Source of the DNA: JAAYLC01 sp964636665
GTDB taxonomy: Bacteria > Bacteroidota > Bacteroidia > Flavobacteriales > Flavobacteriaceae
Assembly (NCBI GenBank): GCA_964636665.1
Contig: CAZWVT010000023.1
Span: forward strand, 1 to 25,836
Direction: 5' to 3'
Length of the DNA stretch: 25,836 bases
Position 1 is the stretch's first letter, and each line of letters opens with the position of its first letter. Below are positions 1 to 7,657 of this stretch, piece after piece. The position numbers and the translations under genes were made by a program. Under the pieces are notes generated by a model. It searched no databases, was not told the origin of the DNA, and was given only the letters and a program-made list of their open reading frames with translations.

Positions 1-42
1 AGAGTTTTTTATCTTTCCACAAAATTAGCCTTTAAGCGTCTT

Positions 43-1269
43 ATGAGGATTCTGCTTGTCGCCATTTATCCGTACGTGTTTATGTTGCTATATCTGGTCA
101 TCCCGTTTGATGATTACGTAAGGGCATTACCCAATATTTTATTAGTCATCCTCGCAGCTGCATTTCCTTTTGTCGTAGAAAAACACCAACTCCGAAAATT
201 AAAAAGTCCGCCCGTTATTCTTTTATTTTTAATGGGACTTTATCTTTTTCTCAATGCGCTCTTTTCGGGAAGAATATCCGAAGATATCGATGTGATTAGT
301 AAAGTGCTGACAGTAGTTGGTCTGGCAATTTTGTTCATTCCTGTCAGCGATATGCAGAAAATCAAAAATGCAATCATATTTTCTGCCTTGGCTGCCATTC
401 TTTTTTCAGTTTATAATTTCGTGATAATCGCTCATGAAACAGGAAGTTTTGCTCTGGGAGATTCCCCCCAAGTAGTGGATTCACTTTTGATAGATCGCGC
501 ATATCTCGGATTGTTGTGTGTTTTCAGCATTTTGATTTCAGCTATTTCTATCCAAAAAAAATTCCATCCGCTCAATAATTATTACTTGGGAAATATTGTA
601 ATTAATATTGTTTTTATAATACTTATTGCATCTAAAATCGCACTTTTCGCCATTCTTGGATTGTTGCTTCTCAGACAATTTTACGGAAGTCGCAAACTTT
701 GGAAATACGTGGTTATAGCAATTACCGGATTCTTGATTATCGGACTTTTTTATGCGCTTAAGAATAAAGATGAAGATTTTTTCAAGTCTCCGAACGTGCC
801 GTCGGTTGTTTCAGGTTTTGTGATGAACTCCAGAACCTATGAAATTCGCACAACTGCTTGGAATTGTATTGATGAAATCACAAAGAAAGTAAACCCGGGA
901 TTAAGCGGAATCGGATTTGAAAATACGGAAAAAGAACTTTTGGAGTGTTATGCCGTAACTATTGAAGATACAGAAAGCAAAGCGCATTTTTTAAAGAAAG
1001 GATACAATGCCCACAATCAGTTTTTGGATTTTTATCTGAGTGCCGGAATTGCATCCATCATTCTTTTTGTCGTTTTTATTATCGGAAGTTTTATTGCTGT
1101 TTATAAAAATTATTTTGCCACGGCGATGCTCGCTCTCTTGGTGTATTATGCACTGATAGAAAACGTGTTTCATCGTCAAATGGGCGCTTATTATATCGGT
1201 GTGATTATTATTGTGCTGCTTTTGGCGACCACTGCAAACTATGATAAAATTGAAGAAAATAAAGGATAA
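43..1269 (+). CDS. O-antigen ligase/polymerase-like membrane protein
   Basis: A 408-residue, strongly hydrophobic protein with about ten predicted membrane segments. It resembles the O-antigen ligase/Wzy family (PF04932 type), which joins or polymerises polyprenyl-linked glycans on the periplasmic face of the inner membrane. The best family sign is the large loop before the last helices: SRTYEIRTTAW at about 265-275, then YNAHNQFLDFYLSAG at 321-335, with His324 and Asn325 matching the conserved HN found in this loop. It lies just before a UDP-sugar enzyme and an initiating sugar transferase, which fits glycan assembly. The frame stays open to the left edge with no stop, so a start upstream of the window cannot be excluded. 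Another frame has a stop at 33-35, which may end the previous gene. Ligase and polymerase cannot be told apart here. Confidence 0.75.
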   Translation: MRILLVAIYPYVFMLLYLVIPFDDYVRALPNILLVILAAAFPFVVEKHQLRKLKSPPVILLFLMGLYLFLNALFSGRISEDIDVISKVLTVVGLAILFIPVSDMQKIKNAIIFSALAAILFSVYNFVIIAHETGSFALGDSPQVVDSLLIDRAYLGLLCVFSILISAISIQKKFHPLNNYYLGNIVINIVFIILIASKIALFAILGLLLLRQFYGSRKLWKYVVIAITGFLIIGLFYALKNKDEDFFKSPNVPSVVSGFVMNSRTYEIRTTAWNCIDEITKKVNPGLSGIGFENTEKELLECYAVTIEDTESKAHFLKKGYNAHNQFLDFYLSAGIASIILFVVFIIGSFIAVYKNYFATAMLALLVYYALIENVFHRQMGAYYIGVIIIVLLLATTANYDKIEENKG

Positions 1270-1323
1270 CTTTCCGATAAAAACAAGAAATCAAATTAAA
1301 ATAAATTAAGCCGTGCAAAGTTG

Positions 1324-1331
1324 TACTTTTG
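1324..1331 (+). promoter_or_regulatory. Bacteroidota -7 box (TACTTTTG) before the UDP-glucuronate decarboxylase gene
   Basis: TACTTTTG fits the Bacteroidota sigma-A -7 consensus TAnnTTTG. The box ends 44 bases before the ATG at 1376. I see no TTTG at the expected -33 distance. The 17 bases from 1324 to 1340 are identical to those at the lysC promoter (16924-16940). Confidence 0.55.
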
Positions 1332-1375
1332 CAATCTTAAAATTAGTTAAGAAATAGTGGATAAATAAATCAGAT

Positions 1376-2362
1376 ATGAAAAAAAGTGTATTAATAACAG
1401 GTGCTGCGGGATTTTTGGGGTCTCATTTATGTGACCGTTTTATCGAAGAAGGGTTTAGGGTTATCGGAATGGACAATCTCATTACCGGCGATATCCGAAA
1501 CATCGAACATCTTTTTGCGCATAAAGATTTTGAATTTTACCATCACGATGTAACTACTTTTGTTCATGTGCCTGGCAATCTTGACTATATTATGCACTTT
1601 GCTTCACCGGCAAGTCCCATTGATTATTTGAAAATTCCCATTCAAACGCTGAAAGTCGGTTCGCTTGGAACACACAACCTTCTCGGTTTGGCACGTGTTA
1701 AAAATGCACGTATTCTTATTGCTTCTACTTCCGAGGTTTACGGGGATCCATTGGTGCATCCGCAATCAGAAGAATATTATGGAAATGTGAGCACCATCGG
1801 TCCCAGAGGCGTTTATGATGAAGCGAAACGGTTTCAAGAATCCATCACGATGGCATATCACAGATTTCACGGACTGGAAACGAGAATTGCACGTATTTTC
1901 AATACCTACGGACCGCGTATGCGCTTAAATGACGGACGCGTGATTCCGGCATTTATCGGTCAGGTGTTGCGAGGGGAAAACTTAACGGTTTTTGGCGACG
2001 GTTCTCAAACAAGAAGCTTTTGTTATGTCGATGACCAAATCGAAGGATTATACCGCTTGTTGATGAGTGATTATGTGGAGCCTGTAAATATCGGAACTCC
2101 CGAAGAAATTGCCATTATCGATTTTGCCAAAGAAATCATCAAACTGACTGATACAAATCAAAAAATAATTTACAAACCATTACCGAAAGATGACCCATTG
2201 CAGCGTCGTCCGGATATCACCAAAGCAAAAGAAATTCTGGGCTGGGAACCAAAAGTTTCACGCGAAGAAGGAATGAGAAAAACGTATGAGTATTTTAAAT
2301 CACTTTCAAAAGAAGAACTTTTTAAAAGTGAGCATAAAGATTTCTCTAATCATAATAGATAA
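1376..2362 (+). CDS. UDP-glucuronate decarboxylase (UDP-xylose synthase)
   Basis: A 328-residue extended short-chain dehydrogenase/reductase. The NAD-binding glycine motif GAAGFLG is at 9-15, STSEVYGDP at 117-125, and the catalytic Tyr147-x3-Lys151 lies in a GPRGVYDEAK stretch. The run VHPQSEEYYGNV followed by IGPRG is characteristic of UDP-xylose synthases, where Ser119/Glu120 match the catalytic Ser/Thr-Glu pair and RSFCYV at 213-218 matches the conserved RSFxYV. The enzyme oxidises UDP-glucuronate at C4, decarboxylates it and reduces the intermediate, giving UDP-xylose in the cytoplasm. Length is normal. The next gene follows after only 8 bases, so the two are probably co-transcribed. This suggests a xylose or xylose-derived sugar in the surface glycan. 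A related UDP-sugar epimerase/dehydratase is the less likely alternative. Confidence 0.9.
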   Translation: MKKSVLITGAAGFLGSHLCDRFIEEGFRVIGMDNLITGDIRNIEHLFAHKDFEFYHHDVTTFVHVPGNLDYIMHFASPASPIDYLKIPIQTLKVGSLGTHNLLGLARVKNARILIASTSEVYGDPLVHPQSEEYYGNVSTIGPRGVYDEAKRFQESITMAYHRFHGLETRIARIFNTYGPRMRLNDGRVIPAFIGQVLRGENLTVFGDGSQTRSFCYVDDQIEGLYRLLMSDYVEPVNIGTPEEIAIIDFAKEIIKLTDTNQKIIYKPLPKDDPLQRRPDITKAKEILGWEPKVSREEGMRKTYEYFKSLSKEELFKSEHKDFSNHNR

Positions 2363-2370
2363 AGAATAAA

Positions 2371-3717
2371 ATGTTTAGGAGCGGAAGATATTCTGGGCTG
2401 TTGCGGCCTATTTCGTATGGGATAGACCTCCTTTTGATTCATCTGGGAGCCTATTACCTGTTTCCGCCTACATTTCCGTTTTTTAATTATTTTGTGTTCA
2501 TAACGATTGCTTGGGTGGCACTTTCTATTCGTTCCGGATTTTACGAAATCTACCGATTTACGATGGTTCCGAGTATTATGACATTGTTGGTTCGGCAATC
2601 GGTTTTATTTTTGCTTGTTGTTTTTGCTTTTTTCGGAGTTTATAAAACGCCCGAACCTGACACACCGCTTATTTTTAAGTATGTAATATGGGTAATGATT
2701 GGCATTTCGATCTGTAAATTTGCCATTTATTATTTGTTGAAAAGATACCGTCTGGCATCGGGAAACATCCGAAAAGTCGTCATCGTCGGATTAAATCAGA
2801 AAACCCAGCAATTGCGCAAGTTTTTTGAAGGAAATCCCGTTTATGGATATCAACTGCAAAAAGTATTTGATTTAAAAAAACAAAAACACACCTTGGAAGA
2901 AGTAACGGAATACGTTATGGATGAAAGCATCGATGAGATTTATATTTCCGTAGCAGAAATGTCAAATCATCAAATAAACCAATTGATAGCCTTTGTCGAT
3001 AACAATTTGAAAGTGTTGAAATTTCTTCCCGACACCAAAGAAATTTACAGCAAACAGTTGGATTTACAGTATTACGGCGTTTTACCGATTTTAGCACTTC
3101 GACGAATTCCGATGGATGAACCTTTCAACAAGTTTGTAAAAAGAAGTTTTGACATCATACTTTCACTGATTGTGATTGTCGGGATTTTATCTTGGTTGAC
3201 ACCTATTTTGGGATTGATTATCAAACTGGAATCCAAAGGGCCGGTGTTTTTCAAACAAAAACGCAACGGATTGGATTACAAAGAGTTTTATTGTTATAAA
3301 TTTCGTTCGATGAAACCCAATCCTATGGCCGATTTGGAACAAATCCGCAAAGGTGACGAACGCGTTACCAGAGTAGGAAGAATCATCAGACGAACGAGTA
3401 TTGACGAACTGCCTCAATTTATCAATGTACTCAAAGGAGAAATGAGCGTGGTTGGTCCGAGACCGCATATGGTAAGCCACACCCATATGTATGCAGGAAG
3501 GATCGATAAATTTATGGTGCGTCATTTTGTAAAACCCGGAATTACCGGTTTGGCACAAGTAAGCGGTTACCGCGGCGAGGTAGAAGACGAAACCGACATT
3601 ATCAACCGTGTCAAATACGATATTTTTTATTTGGAAAACTGGAGTATCTTTTTAGATATCAAAATCGTTTTCCAAACTATTTACAATGCCTTAAGAGGAG
3701 AGGAGAAAGCTTATTGA
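2371..3717 (+). CDS. Polyprenyl-phosphate sugar-1-phosphate transferase (WbaP/WcaJ-like)
   Basis: A 448-residue protein with the usual layout of large polyisoprenyl-phosphate hexose-1-phosphate transferases: about four N-terminal membrane helices (first ~120 residues), a Rossmann-like middle region beginning near VVIVGLN, and a C-terminal bacterial sugar transferase domain from about 251. That domain has KRSFDI with a membrane-embedded hydrophobic hairpin, YKFRSM, the catalytic Asp345-Glu346 in IDELPQF, and VGPRPH at 361-366. It would move a sugar 1-phosphate from a UDP-sugar to undecaprenyl phosphate, the first membrane step of exopolysaccharide or O-antigen repeat synthesis. It follows the UDP-xylose synthase gene by 8 bases. 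The sugar used cannot be read from the sequence. The next gene is convergent. Confidence 0.88.
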   Translation: MFRSGRYSGLLRPISYGIDLLLIHLGAYYLFPPTFPFFNYFVFITIAWVALSIRSGFYEIYRFTMVPSIMTLLVRQSVLFLLVVFAFFGVYKTPEPDTPLIFKYVIWVMIGISICKFAIYYLLKRYRLASGNIRKVVIVGLNQKTQQLRKFFEGNPVYGYQLQKVFDLKKQKHTLEEVTEYVMDESIDEIYISVAEMSNHQINQLIAFVDNNLKVLKFLPDTKEIYSKQLDLQYYGVLPILALRRIPMDEPFNKFVKRSFDIILSLIVIVGILSWLTPILGLIIKLESKGPVFFKQKRNGLDYKEFYCYKFRSMKPNPMADLEQIRKGDERVTRVGRIIRRTSIDELPQFINVLKGEMSVVGPRPHMVSHTHMYAGRIDKFMVRHFVKPGITGLAQVSGYRGEVEDETDIINRVKYDIFYLENWSIFLDIKIVFQTIYNALRGEEKAY

Positions 3718-3754
3718 TTTTGATAAGATTATCTAATCAAGACACTTTAGTAAT

Positions 3755-4507
3755 TTAATTTCGATACTTTAAAAAACCTCTAACTGCCCAGTGAGTCATA
3801 AAATAAACAGAAGAAATAAAAGATAAATTCTCTACTTTTCTATAAAACTGCCACTGATATTTTAATAAATCTGATTTTTTACGAGAGAGCGAATTCTGCC
3901 TGATTCTATAAATAGCTTGAGGCTCTTTAATACCATGAGCAAAAGGAATTTCTTTTAAATATCGAAGCCACAAACCCATATCCTGGCGTTTGTAAACTTC
4001 GGGCATAAACTTTTTTCCCAGAACTTCAATGTCGATAAAAGCGGTTAAACAGCTAATGGAATTAGTTTTTAAAATATCGGTGTAGGTAACACGTTCGGGA
4101 ACAATAAAATCGGAATAAACAAACTCTAAACTCTCATTGGAACGTCTGTAAGAGGAAAACACAAAATGAATTCCTGTTTTTTTGATAGTTTCGATGCTTG
4201 TCTTTATAAAGTCGGTAAACCAAATATCATCAGCATCAAGAAAAGTCATGTATTTTCCTGATGCTTTCTGAATTCCTTTGTTTCTCGATATTGCCGGACC
4301 GTTATTTTTTTCAGATAAAATCAACTTAATGCGTTGGTCTTCTTTTTGAAGTTCTTTTACAATGGTCGCTGTATTATCAGTAGAAAAATCATCCACAATA
4401 ATCATTTCCCAATTCGTATGGCTTTGCTTTTGAACAGACGCTACAGTCTCACGAATGTATTTTTCAGAATTATAAGTAGGAGTAATAATAGAAACCAAAG
4501 AGTTCAT
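3755..4507 (-). CDS. Glycosyltransferase family 2
   Basis: A 250-residue GT-A fold glycosyltransferase. It opens with SIITPTYNSEKYI, the usual first strand and nucleotide-binding loop of family 2. It has Asp39-Asp40 in IIVDDFSTDNT, then GPAISRN at 70-76, and the metal-binding DAD at 91-93 in FLDADDIW. It would transfer a sugar from a nucleotide-sugar donor to a growing glycan at the inner membrane. I chose the ATG at 4507: the longer frame starts with TTG at 4534 and would overlap a well-formed minus-strand promoter (4532-4563). It points against the rest of the locus and converges on the sugar transferase gene. The C-terminus is short and basic, without a clear membrane helix. Donor and acceptor are unknown. 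Confidence 0.85.
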   Translation of the reverse strand: MNSLVSIITPTYNSEKYIRETVASVQKQSHTNWEMIIVDDFSTDNTATIVKELQKEDQRIKLILSEKNNGPAISRNKGIQKASGKYMTFLDADDIWFTDFIKTSIETIKKTGIHFVFSSYRRSNESLEFVYSDFIVPERVTYTDILKTNSISCLTAFIDIEVLGKKFMPEVYKRQDMGLWLRYLKEIPFAHGIKEPQAIYRIRQNSLSRKKSDLLKYQWQFYRKVENLSFISSVYFMTHWAVRGFLKYRN

Positions 4508-4531
4508 GGAAGCGAAAAAAAGTAGAAACGT

Positions 4532-4563
4532 CAAAGGTAATACAATCTTAGAATCACAACAAA
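4532..4563 (-). promoter_or_regulatory. Bacteroidota-type promoter for the GT2 gene
   Basis: Read on the minus strand, TTTG (4563-4560) is followed after exactly 20 bases by TACCTTTG (4539-4532). This fits both parts of the Bacteroidota sigma-A consensus, TTTG and TAnnTTTG. It is the best-formed promoter in the window and lies 24 bases before the ATG at 4507. Confidence 0.7.
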
Positions 4564-4670
4564 AACAATCAGCAGATAACTGCTTACCAGTTCTTAGTTG
4601 AATTTAAACATCAATGTAAAATAACTCTTGTTAGCACTTCAAAAACAAGTTAAAGTAGTTTTGATATTCT

Positions 4671-4678
4671 TATCTTTA
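4671..4678 (+). promoter_or_regulatory. Possible -7 box (TATCTTTA) before the CapK-like gene
   Basis: TATCTTTA differs from TAnnTTTG only in the last base and ends 16 bases before the ATG at 4695. No good -33 TTTG is seen. Together with the promoter at 4532-4563 it would make 4508-4694 a divergent promoter region. Confidence 0.35.
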
Positions 4679-4694
4679 CGAAAATTTTAACGAG

Positions 4695-6011
4695 ATGCTG
4701 AAGCTTTTAGATTTGTCCCTCAAACTCAATGGTTTTCCTTTGGAAAAGGCTAAACGGGAGTATGCAAAAATCTTGGCTATTCCTGAAAATCGGTATCGAG
4801 AATTTATTGAAGAAAAGAAGTGTGAAATTGTAGCATTTCATTTTGAGAACAACGAATTTTATAAAAGTCTGGTAGGAGACAAACTCCCACAAAACTGGGA
4901 AGATTTACCGGTTTTGACCAAAAAGGATTTGCAAAGACCATTGGAAGAACGACTTTCCCGAGGGTATAAGATTAAAAATGTATATGTAAATAGAACTTCA
5001 GGCTCTACAGGAAATCCATTTATTTTTGCTAAGGACAAATTTTGTCAAGCAATGGCTTGGGTCAATGGCATTCATAAATTTGGATGGTATTCTATTGATT
5101 TCAATAAGTCTTATCAAGCACGTTTTTATGGAATTCCTTTAAATAAGATTAAAGCAGCTAAGGAAAGAATTAAAGATTTACTTGCCAGCCGCTATAGATT
5201 TTCTGTATATGATTTGGATGAAGCGGCGATGGAAAAGATTTTAAACAAATTCAGACAGAAAAAGTTTGATTATATAAATGGTTATACCACATCAATAGTT
5301 GCTTTTGGAAAGTATCTAAAGGAAAAAAATATTGTATTAAAAAATGAATGCCCTACACTTAAAGTTTGTATTGTAACAGCCGAAATGTTGTTTCCTGAGG
5401 ATAAACAAATGTTGGAAGAAACCATTGGAGTACCGGTCGTAAATGAATATGGAGCTTCCGAACTTGATTTGATTGCATTCCAAAATCCGGCGGGAGAATG
5501 GGAAGTCAACTCGCAAACACTTTTTGTTGAAATTTTAGATGAAAACTTTAAAAAAGTGCCTTTCGGTGAAGAAGGCAAGGTAGTGATTACGTCCTTGTAT
5601 AACAAAGCACATCCTTTTATACGGTATGACATTGGAGATATAGGAATATTGGAAAAATCATCTGATGGTTCCAAAACAATTCTGAAAAAATTAATCGGTC
5701 GTTCAGACGACATCGTTTATTTACCAAGTGGCAAACAATGTTTAGGATGGACGTTTTCATATATAACTAAAAATTTAATAGATGAAAACGGAAGTGTCAA
5801 AGAATTTTTGGTTAAACAAACTGCACTTGATTCATTTGTAATTGAATATGTCAGCAATCAAGAGCTAGATAAAAATCAAATAAGTAAAATTCAAGAAGGA
5901 ATTCACAATTACTTAGAACCAAATTTGCATTTCACTTTTAAAAAGAGGGATTTTTTAAAAAGAACAAAAGCCGGAAAACTAAAACAATTTGAATCCAAAT
6001 TAAAACAATAA
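4695..6011 (+). CDS. CapK/PaaK-like adenylate-forming enzyme
   Basis: A 438-residue member of the phenylacetate-CoA ligase/CapK branch of adenylate-forming enzymes. The phosphate-binding loop TSGSTGNPF is at 101-109, NEYGASE at 250-256 (the aromatic-acid ligase NxYGxxE motif), RYDIGDIG at 310-317, and the hinge-like LIGRSDD followed by LPSGKQ. The C-terminal small domain ends in a basic tail with KRTKAGKLKQFES. Members of this branch activate a carboxylic acid as acyl-AMP, often passing it to CoA. Those in capsule and O-antigen loci (CapK type) have no settled role. No phenylacetate genes are nearby, so degradation of phenylacetate is unlikely; modification of a glycan or lipid with an acyl group is a guess from context. 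It is divergent from the GT2 gene and has its own upstream region. Confidence 0.75.
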   Translation: MLKLLDLSLKLNGFPLEKAKREYAKILAIPENRYREFIEEKKCEIVAFHFENNEFYKSLVGDKLPQNWEDLPVLTKKDLQRPLEERLSRGYKIKNVYVNRTSGSTGNPFIFAKDKFCQAMAWVNGIHKFGWYSIDFNKSYQARFYGIPLNKIKAAKERIKDLLASRYRFSVYDLDEAAMEKILNKFRQKKFDYINGYTTSIVAFGKYLKEKNIVLKNECPTLKVCIVTAEMLFPEDKQMLEETIGVPVVNEYGASELDLIAFQNPAGEWEVNSQTLFVEILDENFKKVPFGEEGKVVITSLYNKAHPFIRYDIGDIGILEKSSDGSKTILKKLIGRSDDIVYLPSGKQCLGWTFSYITKNLIDENGSVKEFLVKQTALDSFVIEYVSNQELDKNQISKIQEGIHNYLEPNLHFTFKKRDFLKRTKAGKLKQFESKLKQ

Positions 6012-6068
6012 TACCAAGAATAAAAAACCCTACTCAACCCTCATCTTACTCACTAATTCAAAAATTCC

Positions 6069-6076
6069 TACTTTTG
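6069..6076 (+). promoter_or_regulatory. Bacteroidota -7 box (TACTTTTG) before purD
   Basis: TACTTTTG matches TAnnTTTG and ends 21 bases before the ATG at 6098. No TTTG lies at the -33 distance. The sequence between box and start is nearly all A and T, typical for Bacteroidota leaders without a strong Shine-Dalgarno. Confidence 0.5.
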
Positions 6077-6097
6077 TTTTCATAAAAACTTAAAAAA

Positions 6098-7369
6098 ATG
6101 AACATCCTCATTCTTGGTTCCGGAGGAAGAGAGCATACTTTCGCCTATAAAATTGCACAAAGCAACCGTTGTGCAGCGTTGTTTGTCGCTCCCGGAAATG
6201 CCGGAACTACTGCCATTGCCACCAATCTGGACATTGCTGTTGCCGATTTCGATGCAATAAAAAACGCAGTTTTAAAACACGAAATAAATATGGTCATCGT
6301 AGGGCCGGAAGCGCCTTTGGTAAATGGAATTGTAGATTTTTTCGCACAAGATGAAGCGTTAAAGGATGTTATGATGATAGGGCCTTCAAAACGGGGTGCG
6401 CTTTTGGAAGGAAGCAAGCAGCGCGCAAAGGAATTTATGGCACGATACAACATTCCGACAGCTGCTTATGAATGTTTTACTGAGGATTCCCTAACAGCAG
6501 GAAAATCTTTTCTTGAAACGCTAAAACCTCCGTATGTATTGAAAGCCGACGGACTTGCAGCAGGAAAAGGCGTGCTGATTATAGACGATTTAAAAGAAGC
6601 GCAATCAGAACTGGAAAAAATGCTTGTGGACAACAAATTCGGAAAGGCAAGTGAGAAAGTCGTCGTAGAAGAATTTCTTGACGGAATTGAATTGAGTGTT
6701 TTTGTGCTTACCGACGGTAAAAATTATAAAATGCTTCCAACAGCCAAAGATTACAAACGAATCGGAGCGGGCGACACGGGATTAAATACGGGCGGAATGG
6801 GGGCTGTTTCTCCAGTTCCTTTTGCAGATGAGGAATTCCTTAAAAAAGTAGAAGAACGGATTGTAATCCCGACAATGAAAGGAATTGTCGAAGAAGATAT
6901 CGATTACAAAGGATTTATTTTTTTAGGATTGATAAAAGTAGGAGGCGAACCTTATGTTATCGAATACAACGTTCGGATGGGCGATCCTGAAACGGAAGCT
7001 GTTTTATTGCGAATCCAAAGCGATTTTGTGAGTTTAATGGAAGCAACCGCAAAACAAAAGTTGGACGAAACCTCATTGGAAATCAATCCGCGTGCTGCTG
7101 CTACAGTAATGCTGGTTTCCGGCGGGTATCCGGAAGATTATGAAAAAGGAAAAGAGATTACAGGTCTGAAAAATGTAAAAGACAGCATCGTTTTTCACGC
7201 AGGAACAAAGGAAGAAAACGGAAAAATTCTAACAGACGGAGGCCGTGTGCTCGCAGTTAGTTCCATGGCGGAAGATTACAAAGAAGCATTAAAAAAATCT
7301 TACCAAAACATTACGGAAATAACGTTTGACAAGATGTATTACCGAAAGGATATCGGTTTTGATTTGTAA
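6098..7369 (+). CDS. purD: Phosphoribosylamine-glycine ligase (GAR synthetase)
   Basis: A 423-residue ATP-grasp enzyme of normal family length. It catalyses the second step of de novo purine synthesis: 5-phosphoribosylamine plus glycine plus ATP gives glycinamide ribonucleotide. Visible signatures in order: LGSGGREH at 6-13 at the N-terminal fold, VGPEAPLVNG, the ATP-grasp stretch LKADGLAAGKGV, FLDGIELSVFV, LPTAKDYKRIGAGDTGLNTG then GMGAVSP, the metal-binding EYNVRMGDPETEA, and the C-terminal small domain beginning near SGGYPEDYEKG. A -7 box stands just upstream. It is not part of a pur operon here: the following DUF6341 gene is convergent and only 8 bases away. PurD next to DUF6341/DUF6427 genes is an arrangement I recall from other Flavobacteriales. 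Confidence 0.97.
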   Translation: MNILILGSGGREHTFAYKIAQSNRCAALFVAPGNAGTTAIATNLDIAVADFDAIKNAVLKHEINMVIVGPEAPLVNGIVDFFAQDEALKDVMMIGPSKRGALLEGSKQRAKEFMARYNIPTAAYECFTEDSLTAGKSFLETLKPPYVLKADGLAAGKGVLIIDDLKEAQSELEKMLVDNKFGKASEKVVVEEFLDGIELSVFVLTDGKNYKMLPTAKDYKRIGAGDTGLNTGGMGAVSPVPFADEEFLKKVEERIVIPTMKGIVEEDIDYKGFIFLGLIKVGGEPYVIEYNVRMGDPETEAVLLRIQSDFVSLMEATAKQKLDETSLEINPRAAATVMLVSGGYPEDYEKGKEITGLKNVKDSIVFHAGTKEENGKILTDGGRVLAVSSMAEDYKEALKKSYQNITEITFDKMYYRKDIGFDL

Positions 7370-7377
7370 TAATTAAC

Positions 7378-7605
7378 CTATATCCTTTCGTCGTAAGTGT
7401 ATGTTTTCTCAGTGTTTTCGTCGAATGCAATCAATTGTTTCAACCAATATACCAAGGCAATGGAACCGATGATAACGAAAATCCAAGAAATAAAATTAGC
7501 AGCCCACCAAGATTCCAGTTCAAGAGCGCGTAATGCGTCTAAAGGAATCAAAAGAAAATCTTCGAATATGGAGCCAATAGCTTCCCAAAAACCTCTCCAA
7601 GTCAT
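7378..7605 (-). CDS. DUF6341-like small membrane protein
   Basis: A 75-residue protein with an amphipathic N-terminal half, the distinctive stretch PLDALRALELESWWAANF at 21-38, one clear transmembrane helix at about 35-56, and a charged C-terminal tail. I recognise the LDALRALELESW segment as that of flavobacterial DUF6341 proteins found beside purD; no function is known. The ATG at 7605 is preceded by a -7 box on the same strand with a TTG at the right distance. It converges on purD with an 8-base gap and diverges from the DUF6427 gene, so these three genes do not form one operon. The plus-strand reading frame over the same bases is a shadow. Confidence 0.75.
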   Translation of the reverse strand: MTWRGFWEAIGSIFEDFLLIPLDALRALELESWWAANFISWIFVIIGSIALVYWLKQLIAFDENTEKTYTYDERI

Positions 7606-7626
7606 AATTTACAGATATTAAAGAAG

Positions 7627-7657
7627 CAAAAATATAAAAAGCCTCCTATGTTAACAA
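7627..7657 (-). promoter_or_regulatory. Bacteroidota-type promoter for the DUF6341 gene
   Basis: On the minus strand TTG (7657-7655) precedes TATTTTTG (7634-7627) with a 20-base spacer, close to the TTTG/TAnnTTTG consensus. The -7 box ends 21 bases before the ATG at 7605. The -33 part lies inside the first codons of the divergent DUF6427 gene. Confidence 0.5.

Noticed and set aside
3720..3740. Imperfect inverted repeat TTGAT...ATCAA between the convergent sugar transferase and GT2 genes
   Set aside because: Almost all A-T pairs, one mismatch, nearly no loop and no following T-tract; too weak to call a terminator.
7397..7621. Plus-strand 74-codon frame over the DUF6341 gene
   Set aside because: It is antisense to a protein with a recognisable conserved segment and membrane helix, and its translation has no family features.
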